Shown here: positions 1 to 9,765 of the stretch, piece by piece
Layout: every line of letters starts with the position of its first letter
Position numbering within the stretch: the stretch's first letter is position 1
NCBI RefSeq assembly: GCF_020166335.1
Contig: NZ_JAIUJR010000003.1
Span: forward strand, 1-64,000
DNA from: Winogradskyella alexanderae
GTDB taxonomy: Bacteria; Bacteroidota; Bacteroidia; Flavobacteriales; Flavobacteriaceae
Direction of reading: 5' to 3'
Length of the DNA: 64,000 nucleotides
The notes under the pieces: model-generated
What the model was told of the DNA's origin: nothing
What the model saw: the letters and a program-made list of their open reading frames with translations, nothing else
Databases searched by the model: none
Translations under genes and position numbers: made by a program

Positions 1-3000
1 CCAAAATTTGTATTTGCGGAGACAATCAACGGGAGATTGTCCAGACAGATAACCTGGTCTGGTATGTCTATTTCTGGAAGGGGATGAATGATTATTGAAA
101 ATTGCTCTATACTAAAGCAACCAGTACTATTATTTTCAACTCTTGCATAGATAATTTCATCGTTAAATGCAATGTAATTAGTTTCAATTGAATTGGTTGC
201 GTTTGTGGCATCCATATTTGTGTTATAGTAATTTATTGAATAGGCATTTGGATCAAGAGCACCTAAAATTGTGTTATTTTGTTGCGATAAATCAAATTCC
301 AATAAACCGTCAAAGTCATCGTCACAAGATGCTAAATCGCTTAATTCGTTAATTAGAGGAGATGGATTTACGTTTAAATTAAACTCATATATCGCAAAGC
401 ATTGTGTTGTGGTAAATTCTACTCGTGCAAATATTGTATCAAATGCGCTTTGGTAGGTATAGTTGTGATCGAGTATGTTGGTTTCGGCTTCAGCATCGGC
501 TAAATTTGAATAATAATTGATTTCAATATTAAAAACAGAATCTGTTATCACAGAATTTATTTCATTAAGATCAAAGGTGTTGGTGTCATTTTCACAAATA
601 TCATAGACCTGAAAATCATTAATTACAGGAGGTAGATATACCGTTAGCTCTATAGGAACTGTAACAAAACAATTAGAAATTGTATTGGTTACTTTTAAAT
701 ACACCGTCTCGGGATTAGAATTATTAGAATAATTTTCAGGATCTGTAATCTGATTCGTATTATTTTCTGCATCAGCCAAATTTCTGAAATATGCAATCTC
801 AATGTTGTCCTGTCTAACATCGAGTATATCAAATTCTGCTACTGTTAAATCAAAGGTTACGGAGCCATCGTAATCCGTATCACACTGCACTAAGGGCTGT
901 GATGGATTTACCTGGGGTACCTGGATTACATTTAGCTCAAATGAAATTACAGAGTTACAGATGGTTCCATTATCTATCTGTACATAGATCTGCTGTGGAT
1001 TTACTGTGTTGGTAAATTCTAATGGTAATGGATTTAAACCATTTTCTGCATTGAATTGTGAAGTGTAGAAAGTAACATTTAGATTCTCAGGAATACCTTG
1101 TACGATTTCGTTTATTTTTTCATTTAAATCGAATGTTTCAAAACCATCATTAGAGGTATCATCACAAACAAACCAGTCTGTTGGTATATTGTACAATGGA
1201 TTTGTACCGACTTCTATTGTAAAGTTCGATGTGTCGAAGCAGTCTTGATCTGTAAGGTTTTCTACACGAACAAATATTGTTTGGGGGTTGCTTATGTTTT
1301 GATAAGTATTGTCCTTATCAATAGCATTAATGCGATTGTCCGCATCATTCTGATTAAGATAATACAAAACTTGTTTTCCAATCTGGCCATTAAGTATTTC
1401 ATTATCCTTTGTATTGAAAATAAAATCACCAATACCATCACTATTATCCTCGCATATTCTGTAATTGCTTATTGTGCTAAAAATCGGCAGTGTGTTTACA
1501 ATTATATCAAGACTTTCAATCGAGTAACATCCTGTATTTGTATTTTCTACTCGGATAGTTACCGTTTCTGTTTCGGCATTATAATTCGTAGTATTTAAAA
1601 TGGGATTTACTGCATTTTCTGCATTCTGAATTGTATTATAAAACGTTATGGCTCTGTCATTTGTGTTTGACACTACTTCTGGAATAACACTTTCTAGATC
1701 AATTAAAAAGAAGGCGTCTTGATCATCGTCGCAAATAACTATTGGGTTTAGAGTTGAGGTAACAGGCGCTTCTAATACTGTAATATTGAATGCGTTAACA
1801 TCATGACATCCTGTATCTAGAGATTGTATTCTTGGATAAACTGTAAAAGGATTAGAAGTATTCGTATAAAAGTTTGGTAGCGCATTTGTGTTTGCATCTG
1901 CATCACTTTCTGACAAAAAATAACTCACCCCAAAGTTTGATTGTCCTTGGGTAACCAAATTATCAAACTGAGAGAGTTCAATTGTTGTAAAACCATCTTG
2001 ATCTTCATCGCACAACGTTTGGTCATCAATAGGGTCGAACTCCTGTATAGGAGTAAGTATGAGTTGAATCTCAGCAGAATCTTGACATGTAGTACTTTCA
2101 AGTCCTAAATATAATGTTTGAGGATTACTTGAAGGTGTGTAGGGTACAGTTTGGTCAATAGGGTTAACTTGATTGTCTCTGTCTGTTTCAGATTCATAAA
2201 AAGCTACCGTTACATTCTCAAGATTATTAATAATTCCGTCGGCAACATTGATAAGATCAAATTCTTCCACGCCATCATTGTCAACATCGCAAGCAGAATA
2301 GTCATTTATGTTTGTTCCTGTTAATAGGAGATTTGTATGAATTTCTATTGGTGTTATTGATGCGCATCCCGTAGTATTGCTTTCAACACGAATAAAGACA
2401 ATCTGAACATCTTGAGTGATATTGTCATAATTAGTACTATCTCCAATTGGATTGCTACCAATTAAAGCATCATCGTATAACTCATGAAACGTAACTGTTA
2501 CATCGGTTAATCCTTCAAGAACATCTGGAATAATGGAGGTTAAATCAAATGTTGCAAACCCGTCATGTTCTGGATCGCAGGCATCGATGTAGTGAGATTC
2601 TGTATTAATTACAGGATTATCTAAAACACTAATGTCTAGTGCCGTTGTGCTTACACATCCTGTAAGTGGGTTTTGTACACTAACATAAACAGTTTCGTTA
2701 GTATTTGTATTTACATAAGGTAATGGAATGGCATTACTACCAGTTTGCGCATCTCCAGGATTATCATGATAAGTAACAACAAGTTGGTTTTGCCCGTTAG
2801 TAATTTCAACATCTTTTACACTTAAATCAATTGTGGTATAGCCGTCTGCAGTTTGGTCATCACAAACTTCTAAAGGTGTCGGATCTACAATATTTGGCAA
2901 CTCGTTTACAACAAGATCGAATGTCGAAAAAGCTAGACAACCGTTATCAGTATCCTCAATTCTTACATATACAGACTGTGGATTTGATGAGTTTTGAAAC

Positions 3001-4214
3001 GGGGCTAAGATTGAATTAGTACCTGTTAAGGCATCATTTGTTGTAAAATGATATGTAATATTATAATTGGCGGGAGGTACCGCACTAAATACTTCTGCAT
3101 CCTTTGTAGAAAGATCAAATAACGCTACGCCGTCATTGGTACTATCGTCACAGACTTCATAATTAGTTATAGGGCTTGCTGGTTGCGTTGAACTGAGTGA
3201 GATATTAATATCGTCTTGAATAGTACATATGCCATTTGGAAGTGGAATTTCAATTTGTACTCTATAATTGCCAGATTGCACGGCATCAAAAGTTGCATTG
3301 TTTTCACCTGGAATTAGAGCATTGTTAAAGTACCATGAATAGTGTGCCTGGGGATTTTGAATATCGCCATTTAGCAGTACACTGCTCGCACAAGTTTCAA
3401 TATCTGCACCTAGCTCTACTGTCGCATTAAAACTACTACCTTCTAAAAAGACAGCAGAATCATAATTTTCATCGGTTTGGTCGGCAATCACTAACTTAAT
3501 TTGGTATTGCACATTTGGTTGAATTGAAGCTGTTGCGGTTAGTACAGAAGTTCTTCCATTGTAGTTAGTATCGCCTATATTATAACCTTCAAAATATTGA
3601 GCGTTTGAAGCGTCGCAGAAGCCCACTATTTCGTCATGTACGGTATTTGTGTTAACAGGTGTCGAGGTACCAGGTACCAAAGCAATATTAGTATATGGGC
3701 TGCCACTTCCTGCCTCTCTAATTAATAAAGCAAATCCATCTGAATATTGACAAGGGAAGTTTCCGAAGTATTCTTCTGAAGCTAGTATATAATTGAACTG
3801 TATTTGATTTGAAATGGAAATAAATTCAAACTCTATCGATGTTGCATTTAAAGTCCCTGAAATCCCTAAAGCGGTTTCTAAATCACTATCTGTTGTCCAA
3901 GAATTGCCACCTTCATTAAGTACTGATGTATTTTGGCCATTTCCAGCTGAAAGTGCATTGCCAGTCGTAAGAACAATTCCATTTTCAAACGGAAATGAGG
4001 AACCAGCTCTTTCAAAATAACCGTAACTCCCTAGTCCTGATATCGAACCATTAATAGGTGATGAAATATTAGAAACTTCTACACAACCTTGTATCAATGT
4101 ATTTTCGATAAGATCCTGTGGCGTAACAGTGTTATCTACAGTAATTTGTTGAGCCATTCCTAAAGTACTGCACGCACAAAAAAATATGAGGATAAAGCGG
4201 TTAATGCAAAACAT
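1..4214 (-). CDS. Choice-of-anchor L domain, multi-repeat secreted protein (C-terminus beyond window)
   Basis: This open frame has no stop from its ATG at 4214 to the left edge, so at least 1404 residues are encoded and the C-terminus is missing. A signal peptide ending near MAQQ is followed by a choice-of-anchor L-type region (about residues 30-250, with SEEYFGNFPCQYSDGFA). A PKD/Ig-like segment follows at about 255-345. Then come eleven tandem repeats of about 95 residues, each starting with a C-D/E-D/N, DG, F-D-L pattern and ending with Y-x-R/S-V-E-N...C. Their CDD boxes lie near 3155, 2855, 2575, 2285, 2005, 1725, 1450, 1170, 880, 590 and 320. The architecture matches the 1129-residue neighbour at 6268-9657, so a T9SS type B sorting domain is expected outside the window. 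It is probably an exported, cell-surface or released adhesin-like protein; its ligand is unknown. Confidence 0.85.
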   Translation of the reverse strand, partial: MFCINRFILIFFCACSTLGMAQQITVDNTVTPQDLIENTLIQGCVEVSNISSPINGSISGLGSYGYFERAGSSFPFENGIVLTTGNALSAGNGQNTSVLNEGGNSWTTDSDLETALGISGTLNATSIEFEFISISNQIQFNYILASEEYFGNFPCQYSDGFALLIREAGSGSPYTNIALVPGTSTPVNTNTVHDEIVGFCDASNAQYFEGYNIGDTNYNGRTSVLTATASIQPNVQYQIKLVIADQTDENYDSAVFLEGSSFNATVELGADIETCASSVLLNGDIQNPQAHYSWYFNNALIPGENNATFDAVQSGNYRVQIEIPLPNGICTIQDDINISLSSTQPASPITNYEVCDDSTNDGVALFDLSTKDAEVFSAVPPANYNITYHFTTNDALTGTNSILAPFQNSSNPQSVYVRIEDTDNGCLAFSTFDLVVNELPNIVDPTPLEVCDDQTADGYTTIDLSVKDVEITNGQNQLVVTYHDNPGDAQTGSNAIPLPYVNTNTNETVYVSVQNPLTGCVSTTALDISVLDNPVINTESHYIDACDPEHDGFATFDLTSIIPDVLEGLTDVTVTFHELYDDALIGSNPIGDSTNYDNITQDVQIVFIRVESNTTGCASITPIEIHTNLLLTGTNINDYSACDVDNDGVEEFDLINVADGIINNLENVTVAFYESETDRDNQVNPIDQTVPYTPSSNPQTLYLGLESTTCQDSAEIQLILTPIQEFDPIDDQTLCDEDQDGFTTIELSQFDNLVTQGQSNFGVSYFLSESDADANTNALPNFYTNTSNPFTVYPRIQSLDTGCHDVNAFNITVLEAPVTSTLNPIVICDDDQDAFFLIDLESVIPEVVSNTNDRAITFYNTIQNAENAVNPILNTTNYNAETETVTIRVENTNTGCYSIESLDIIVNTLPIFSTISNYRICEDNSDGIGDFIFNTKDNEILNGQIGKQVLYYLNQNDADNRINAIDKDNTYQNISNPQTIFVRVENLTDQDCFDTSNFTIEVGTNPLYNIPTDWFVCDDTSNDGFETFDLNEKINEIVQGIPENLNVTFYTSQFNAENGLNPLPLEFTNTVNPQQIYVQIDNGTICNSVISFELNVIQVPQVNPSQPLVQCDTDYDGSVTFDLTVAEFDILDVRQDNIEIAYFRNLADAENNTNQITDPENYSNNSNPETVYLKVTNTISNCFVTVPIELTVYLPPVINDFQVYDICENDTNTFDLNEINSVITDSVFNIEINYYSNLADAEAETNILDHNYTYQSAFDTIFARVEFTTTQCFAIYEFNLNVNPSPLINELSDLASCDDDFDGLLEFDLSQQNNTILGALDPNAYSINYYNTNMDATNATNSIETNYIAFNDEIIYARVENNSTGCFSIEQFSIIIHPLPEIDIPDQVICLDNLPLIVSANTNF

Positions 4215-4451
4215 AAAATTAGGTTAAGCTTAAAAGTGTTCTTTGGGACGTTTGGGGCAGTCACAATGGTTACTCTTAAAATGCGAGGAAAAGTAGAATT
4301 TATTTAGATGAAATACAAAAAAATACGTTGAAATACATAAAAAGTTAACAAATAAAGAGGATTTTGAATCAATACATAGAGAAATCCATGAGTTATAAGT
4401 TTTTGAAGATTGTGTAGAGGAGAATAACGACCAATTCTGAATTAGAAACCG
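4215..4451. other. Intergenic gap upstream of the repeat-protein gene
   Basis: These 237 AT-rich bases separate two genes of the same strand. They should hold the promoter of the minus-strand repeat protein, but no clear TAnnTTTG element or terminator hairpin could be picked out by eye. No open frame with protein-like composition is seen. Confidence 0.4.
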
Positions 4452-6233
4452 CTAATAGTTTACATACACCCAGCCAACTATAGGTTTGTAATTAGGGTCA
4501 TTGAGATTTAGTACATAAAAATAGGTGCCAACAGGAACAACATTACCATTAGCATTAATTCCTTTGTTAACTTTTCCGTCCCACAGTTTATCATTATTAC
4601 CCTTGAAAATTAGATCACCATAACGGTTGTATATCAATAGTTCGTGGTCAGTAAAAATATTATAGAGCCCTTGGATATTAAACCAGTCGTTAGCGTTATC
4701 GTTGTTTGGAGAGAATCCACTTGGAACGACGGGAGGACAATTTTCAACTACTAGTGTAAATTCAAAAATGTCATAACATGGAGGATTGGCCACTCTAGCA
4801 TAAATAGTTTCAGGCTGTGAAAGATTGGTATAGGCTGTTGGAATCAAAATTTCATTTGAGTTGTTTTCTAAGTCTTCAATAGAGCGATGAAATGAAATAT
4901 CCGTTTCATTAATGTTTAAGGACAACATAGCATCAAGAAGGTTGTATGTTGAGCTTTCAAATCCTTCGTTACAGCCAAAAAGACTAGGTAATGTTATACT
5001 GTCAGGAATAAGTAATAATTCAATATCCTCAAAAGTAACATTATTGTCTTCATTGGTTTCCGTCACCGTTCCATTCATATTGCCATCATCATCCACAATA
5101 CCAATTATTGTGATATTAGCGTTTGACCCTTCAGGTATATTTACAAATGTTGAAGAACTTTCAGAACCATTTATAGGAATTGGGTTAGTGGTTTCGCTTT
5201 GCCCAATTAAAATGCCGTCCAAATAGAATGCTATTGGTGTATTTGCAGGTAAAGTCGCAGTGCTATTAAAATTATTTACTGTATAGAAAATTTCAACAGT
5301 ATTATCCCCACAGTTTACTAAATTTCCATCAATATTCATTGTTGCATCTGGTAATTGGCTATTTAGAACAGTAATAATGTTATTTATCATTACAAAATCT
5401 TGACCAGAAGTCAACGAAATTGTTGCAGAAGTATCGCCAATAGCTATGTTATCTTGAATATCATAGACGTCAATATCCATATTGTATAAATCTGTAGCTC
5501 CTGTAAAGGAATTCGTTCCATTAAAGGCATTGTTCGCTGGATTTAAAGGTAAATTACTTATTACATTGCCATTAATTGTGAGTTGTTCATTTATAGCTAA
5601 GGATCGGTCACCTTCCCAGGCAATAAACCCTATTTTCGCATCTTCATTATCCAGAACATTTAGGTTGTCAAGAGTGATATTAAGTAATGTTGGTACACTT
5701 TGTAAACCGTCATAAACATTCAATTGGTTAAGTGGTAAGCCTTCATCTTGAAAAATAACCGTAATGGCCCAACCGCCAAAATTTGTTCCTGTAGGACAAT
5801 AGGGCGTAATTATATCCAAAAGATCAAAATCAGATACCGTGTACTCTGTGCTCCCTTCACTGACAATTTGAGCTGTTACATCGGCAAATGCTGCAAAAAA
5901 TATCCGATTTTCATCTAAGGCGTCGCTAAACGTACGTTCTGCTGTAATAGCATTACCATTTAAAGTTATATTAAAGTCACCATTCCCAGAACCAGCCCAA
6001 TATAGATAGGCTGCAACAACAGTTTGATTTGGTGATAATGTGAGTGTTGCAGTAGATGAGGTTTGAATGATACAGGGCGTGTTAGGGCCATTTTCAAATA
6101 CATTCATTGTATTTCCAATTGCGGTATAGTCATATCTACCGTTAAATTGTTCAAACAATGTTACATCTTGCGCAAGAAGAGGGATAGTTGCACCAAACAG
6201 AAGCGAATAAAATATGTATTTAAATCGTCTCAA
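4452..6233 (-). CDS. Secreted protein with T9SS type B C-terminal sorting domain (593 aa)
   Basis: The N-terminus (RRFKYIFYSLLFGATIPLLAQ) is a signal peptide. The next ~250 residues form a beta-rich domain with the AAYLYWAGSGNGDF motif, seen in flavobacterial extracellular proteins with DUF3344-like folds. A CARDB-like stretch follows (about 290-400), then one repeat segment (about 405-490). The last ~95 residues, from VPSGFSPNNDNANDWF to the end, have the hallmarks of the gliding-motility-associated/T9SS type B sorting domain: FSPNNDN, IYNRYG, WDG and G-Y-F-Y. The start is TTG: an in-frame TAG lies two codons upstream and no ATG precedes the signal peptide. It lies 34 bases downstream of the next T9SS cargo gene, so co-transcription is likely. 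The actual substrate or role is not readable. Confidence 0.85.
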   Translation of the reverse strand: MRRFKYIFYSLLFGATIPLLAQDVTLFEQFNGRYDYTAIGNTMNVFENGPNTPCIIQTSSTATLTLSPNQTVVAAYLYWAGSGNGDFNITLNGNAITAERTFSDALDENRIFFAAFADVTAQIVSEGSTEYTVSDFDLLDIITPYCPTGTNFGGWAITVIFQDEGLPLNQLNVYDGLQSVPTLLNITLDNLNVLDNEDAKIGFIAWEGDRSLAINEQLTINGNVISNLPLNPANNAFNGTNSFTGATDLYNMDIDVYDIQDNIAIGDTSATISLTSGQDFVMINNIITVLNSQLPDATMNIDGNLVNCGDNTVEIFYTVNNFNSTATLPANTPIAFYLDGILIGQSETTNPIPINGSESSSTFVNIPEGSNANITIIGIVDDDGNMNGTVTETNEDNNVTFEDIELLLIPDSITLPSLFGCNEGFESSTYNLLDAMLSLNINETDISFHRSIEDLENNSNEILIPTAYTNLSQPETIYARVANPPCYDIFEFTLVVENCPPVVPSGFSPNNDNANDWFNIQGLYNIFTDHELLIYNRYGDLIFKGNNDKLWDGKVNKGINANGNVVPVGTYFYVLNLNDPNYKPIVGWVYVNY

Positions 6234-6267
6234 AGCCTAAGTTTGGTAAGACTAATGTACATATTTT

Positions 6268-9200
6268 TTAACGCTTTAGGGTAAAATGGCTTGTAAAGGT
6301 TCTGCCGTCCTGCAGGTTGACCTTGAACCAGTAGTCCGATGTGGGCATTTTGTTTCCGTTGAAAGTGCCGTCCCATCCCGGCCCGAGCGGATCGAGTTCC
6401 TTTAGCAGTTTTCCGTACCTGTCGAAAATGAGTATTGAGGTATCGGCTTGGAACTGTTCCGTAATGCCGTAGACCTGCCAGAAGTCGTTGTTGTCGTCTC
6501 CGTTTGGCGTGAAGTACTTTGGAAAGCCAATGACCGATACCAGTTCCTCGGCGATGCCGCAGTTGTTCCGGTCCCTTACGTACACGGTATAGAGGCCGGG
6601 CTGAACATCGTTGAAGACATTGCTTTCCTGGTAGGGTCCGTTGGGATTGTCCAGTGCGTACTCGTATACACCCTCACCGGTTACGAGTACCGTAATGGAG
6701 TTGTTCCTTGTGGCATCAACAACTTCGATATCCGTTATGGTGGCAATGTTGGAGGGCAGTACGTTTATGGTCCTGTCCTTGAAACAACCGTTGGTATTGG
6801 TCACCGTCACTGTATAGATGCCTGGCTGGTTTACCTCTATGGAAGTCGTATTCTCTCCTGTGGACCAGTCGTAGCTGTAGTTGCTTGGCGCGTCGTCTAT
6901 GACGCCTCCATCAAGTACTACGGTCTCAGGGAAGAAGTTGAGGCAGTAAATGGTCTCTGCCTGAGTTTCTATGTTCGGGAGCTCGAATACGGTGAGCTCC
7001 ACCTCGCTGATGCCGAAGCACGCGTTGTCGTTTTCCACCCTTGCGTATATGGTCTGGTTGAAGGCTACTGTATTTGCAAAGGTGCCTCCCAGCGGGTTGT
7101 TCTCGATAAGTGCATCGTCGTAGGTTGCGTAGTAGACCACGTCAAGGCCCGTTGGCGCGCCAAGCAGCACTTCGCTGTCGGCATCCGAGAGCTGAAAACT
7201 TGCAAAGCCGTCTTCCTGGCCGTCGTCGTCGCAAACTGTTAGGCTTGCGTCGTTGGTGGCAGTAGCGCTGACCTCAAGGGTAACCTCGCCGAAGTCGAAG
7301 CAGCCGGTTGCGGTATCGGTAACGCACGCTACGATGACCTGGGGGTTCACGAAGTTCTCGAAGGCATCGCCATCGATAGGGTCTGCCTGCGCGTCTGCAT
7401 CTGCCTGCGAGAGGTAGTAGGCCACTTCAACCTGAGGGTTGCCTCCCGTAATATCCTCCAGGAGCTGGTTGATGTTGAAGGTGGTAAAGCCATCTGGGAT
7501 ACCGTCCTCGTCGCACTGGAGGACCGAAACGTCATTGGCTTCCGGAATTGGATTGACGATTAAATTAAAGCTACGTGTAGTATAACAGGTTTGATTTAAT
7601 GTGTTTTCGGCTCTTATGTAGAGCGTCTCATTAAATGCTATTGAATTAATGTAATTAGTAGGTAATGGCGCATTATCCATTTCAGCATCTTCTGGTGTTG
7701 CATGAAATGTTACTTCAATTTCTGAGGCATCTTGTGATCCTAATATTAAAGGTATTGATAAATTAAGATCTACATTGGCAATTCCATCAGTAACGTCTCC
7801 AAAATTATCACAGAATATTTCATCATCTATTTGTGCAATTTGAGGTGTATTGAAAACTTCCAGTTCAAATGAGTTTAAATCAAAGCAATTTGAATTGTCA
7901 ACATTATCAACCCTAACAATTATTGTTTGAGGATTTGAAGTATTTAGATATGGAAAGGTGATTTCATTTGCTTTGTTAATCGCATCATCAACAGATTCAT
8001 AATAGCCAACAATAAATTGATTTGGATCCTGGGTTTCTAATGCTTCCTGGTCTTTATCGTTAAACGTAAATTGAGTAAAACCATCGTTAACTTCATCATC
8101 ACACACAATCACGTCTGATAAATTATTTGCGACAGGGATATCGAAAATACCAACAACAGCACTACCTTCAATTGGGCATTCGCCATTATTTGGTTCAATA
8201 AAAACTTCGTAAAATCCCGGTGCGTCAATAAATAATAGAGGTTGGTTATTACCTGCAATGGGTGTGCCATCAAGGGACCACACATAGTCTGCTCCAGGTA
8301 AGTCGTCCGCTTGAAGCGTGTAAGTGTCACCAGTACACAATCTCAATTCTGTGGTACTGATACCATTTCTAATAATATCTGTTTGCGAATTAAATAAAGA
8401 TTGAATAAATGGTGGTAAACCGATGCGACTTGTATTTGCACCAAACGCACTTGTGCTTAAAAACACACCTTGTTCATTATATATAACTTGTTGACCGTCG
8501 GCTTCTGGATTTTCGATTACACCAAGATACCTCGATATATTTACATCTCCAGCAAAACTATATTGAGCTCTGTAAATACGTCTATCAATACCTAATTGCA
8601 ATGCTCCAGCACTCATAGTATTAGAGGAATGAACAACCTGCTGTGAATTAGGTATGTTGGTGCTTTCTAAATCCCATTGCAGTACTTGACTTGCGCCACC
8701 ACCACCAGGACCAAAACCAACGGTTGCATATACCTTTCTGTTTTCAGCTGAGAATTCTACGCCGTAGGGGCTGTTATTATTTTGCGCACTGTAAAGTTCT
8801 AGAGCGTTTGAGACAATTCCTGTATCATTATTAAAATCAAATAAATAAATTCCCCCGCCAGCATCTTCAGCCAGTATCGTAGATTCACCAAAATGAGCAA
8901 CAACCAGTTTGCTGCCATCAGGTGATGCTTTTAAGTAACCTAAAGCATTTCGTCTGTAGCCCTCTATCGGTATATTTGGTCCAACTGTAGAAGTTATAGG
9001 TGTTGTATTTACTCCGTTTTCATCCACTTTAAATGCATAAAAGGTATCTCCAAAATGTGTCAAAACCCAAAAAGAGGAGCAATCATCCGCTCTAACGGCT
9101 GTAATCTTCTCAGAACACTTCAATTCACTTTGTAGTTGATCCGTTGGATCATATGTTATTAAAGGAATATTCTTTTCAACAGCATCAACTGCTCCAAGTC

Positions 9201-9657
9201 CACCATCATCTAAGATGTTGATTCTAGAATACATAAAACCATCATTTACACCATCGTTGGCACTCATATTTGGAAACGCAGATGTATTGTTATGGTGTGG
9301 CTCGTCTACTGTAAATAAGTAGTAAAAGTCAGGGTCTTGAGGTTTGGGGACAATCAGACCTGAGGATGTACTAGAATCATCACCTCTTAGACCTGTGCCG
9401 TTAAGCATTATTTGATGATTTCGATTCCAAATAGTGCTTCCATCAGAATAAAACAGGAGATTACCGTCTACGTCTGATATTGACGTACAACCTTCTAAGG
9501 TGTTTAATTGGCCATCCGTAACAGCGGTTACCGTACCTTGATCTGCATCAAATCTAACACCAGCATTTTGGCCAAAATACCAAAACGAGGCTTCGTTTTG
9601 AGCACTCATTTGGAAAATAACAAGGAGGAAAATATATAGATAGTTTATTCTCTTCAT
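6268..9657 (-). CDS. Beta-propeller and repeat protein with T9SS type B sorting domain (1129 aa)
   Basis: ATG at 9657 begins the signal peptide MKRINYLYIFLLVIFQMSAQ. A longer frame upstream only reaches a TTG at 9675 and adds a non-signal extension, so 9657 is preferred. Residues ~20-430 read as a WD40/PD40-like beta-propeller (FWYFGQNAG, LFYSDGSTIWN, SPDGSKLVVAHFG, YGVEFS). An Ig/PKD-like segment (~435-510), four ~95-residue CDD-type repeats and another Ig-like segment (~930-1000) follow. The type B sorting domain closes the protein (FTPNGDDNNDFW, IFDRYG, GWDG). Export through the outer membrane by the type IX system is expected. Codons for about the last 420 residues are far more GC-rich than the rest, suggesting a recombined 3' module. 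The binding target is unknown. Confidence 0.88.
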   Translation of the reverse strand: MKRINYLYIFLLVIFQMSAQNEASFWYFGQNAGVRFDADQGTVTAVTDGQLNTLEGCTSISDVDGNLLFYSDGSTIWNRNHQIMLNGTGLRGDDSSTSSGLIVPKPQDPDFYYLFTVDEPHHNNTSAFPNMSANDGVNDGFMYSRINILDDGGLGAVDAVEKNIPLITYDPTDQLQSELKCSEKITAVRADDCSSFWVLTHFGDTFYAFKVDENGVNTTPITSTVGPNIPIEGYRRNALGYLKASPDGSKLVVAHFGESTILAEDAGGGIYLFDFNNDTGIVSNALELYSAQNNNSPYGVEFSAENRKVYATVGFGPGGGGASQVLQWDLESTNIPNSQQVVHSSNTMSAGALQLGIDRRIYRAQYSFAGDVNISRYLGVIENPEADGQQVIYNEQGVFLSTSAFGANTSRIGLPPFIQSLFNSQTDIIRNGISTTELRLCTGDTYTLQADDLPGADYVWSLDGTPIAGNNQPLLFIDAPGFYEVFIEPNNGECPIEGSAVVGIFDIPVANNLSDVIVCDDEVNDGFTQFTFNDKDQEALETQDPNQFIVGYYESVDDAINKANEITFPYLNTSNPQTIIVRVDNVDNSNCFDLNSFELEVFNTPQIAQIDDEIFCDNFGDVTDGIANVDLNLSIPLILGSQDASEIEVTFHATPEDAEMDNAPLPTNYINSIAFNETLYIRAENTLNQTCYTTRSFNLIVNPIPEANDVSVLQCDEDGIPDGFTTFNINQLLEDITGGNPQVEVAYYLSQADADAQADPIDGDAFENFVNPQVIVACVTDTATGCFDFGEVTLEVSATATNDASLTVCDDDGQEDGFASFQLSDADSEVLLGAPTGLDVVYYATYDDALIENNPLGGTFANTVAFNQTIYARVENDNACFGISEVELTVFELPNIETQAETIYCLNFFPETVVLDGGVIDDAPSNYSYDWSTGENTTSIEVNQPGIYTVTVTNTNGCFKDRTINVLPSNIATITDIEVVDATRNNSITVLVTGEGVYEYALDNPNGPYQESNVFNDVQPGLYTVYVRDRNNCGIAEELVSVIGFPKYFTPNGDDNNDFWQVYGITEQFQADTSILIFDRYGKLLKELDPLGPGWDGTFNGNKMPTSDYWFKVNLQDGRTFTSHFTLKR

Positions 9658-9765
9658 AACATCTTTAGTGTCCAAGACACAACAACATACTAAAACACCA
9701 AGACGTTAACGTACCTTAGTATTAGTATGTTGGTTAATTTTAAATAGCAATTGCTATCAAAGATA

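Noticed and set aside
1245..1598. A 117-codon plus-strand frame
   Set aside because: It is antisense to the repeat protein and shows a biased composition (rich in I, N, C) without family features.
300..3200. Regularly spaced short repeats (about 280-300 bases) that resemble a repeat array
   Set aside because: They are the codons of the CDD...DG protein repeat, diverged at DNA level and far too widely spaced for CRISPR; no leader or cas gene is present.
6448..7242. A 264-codon open frame on the plus strand inside the T9SS gene
   Set aside because: It lies wholly inside the GC-rich 3' part of the minus-strand gene, whose reading frame has clear domains. Long antisense frames are expected where GC is high; its composition (rich in V, R, Y) is not protein-like and there is no promoter or start context.
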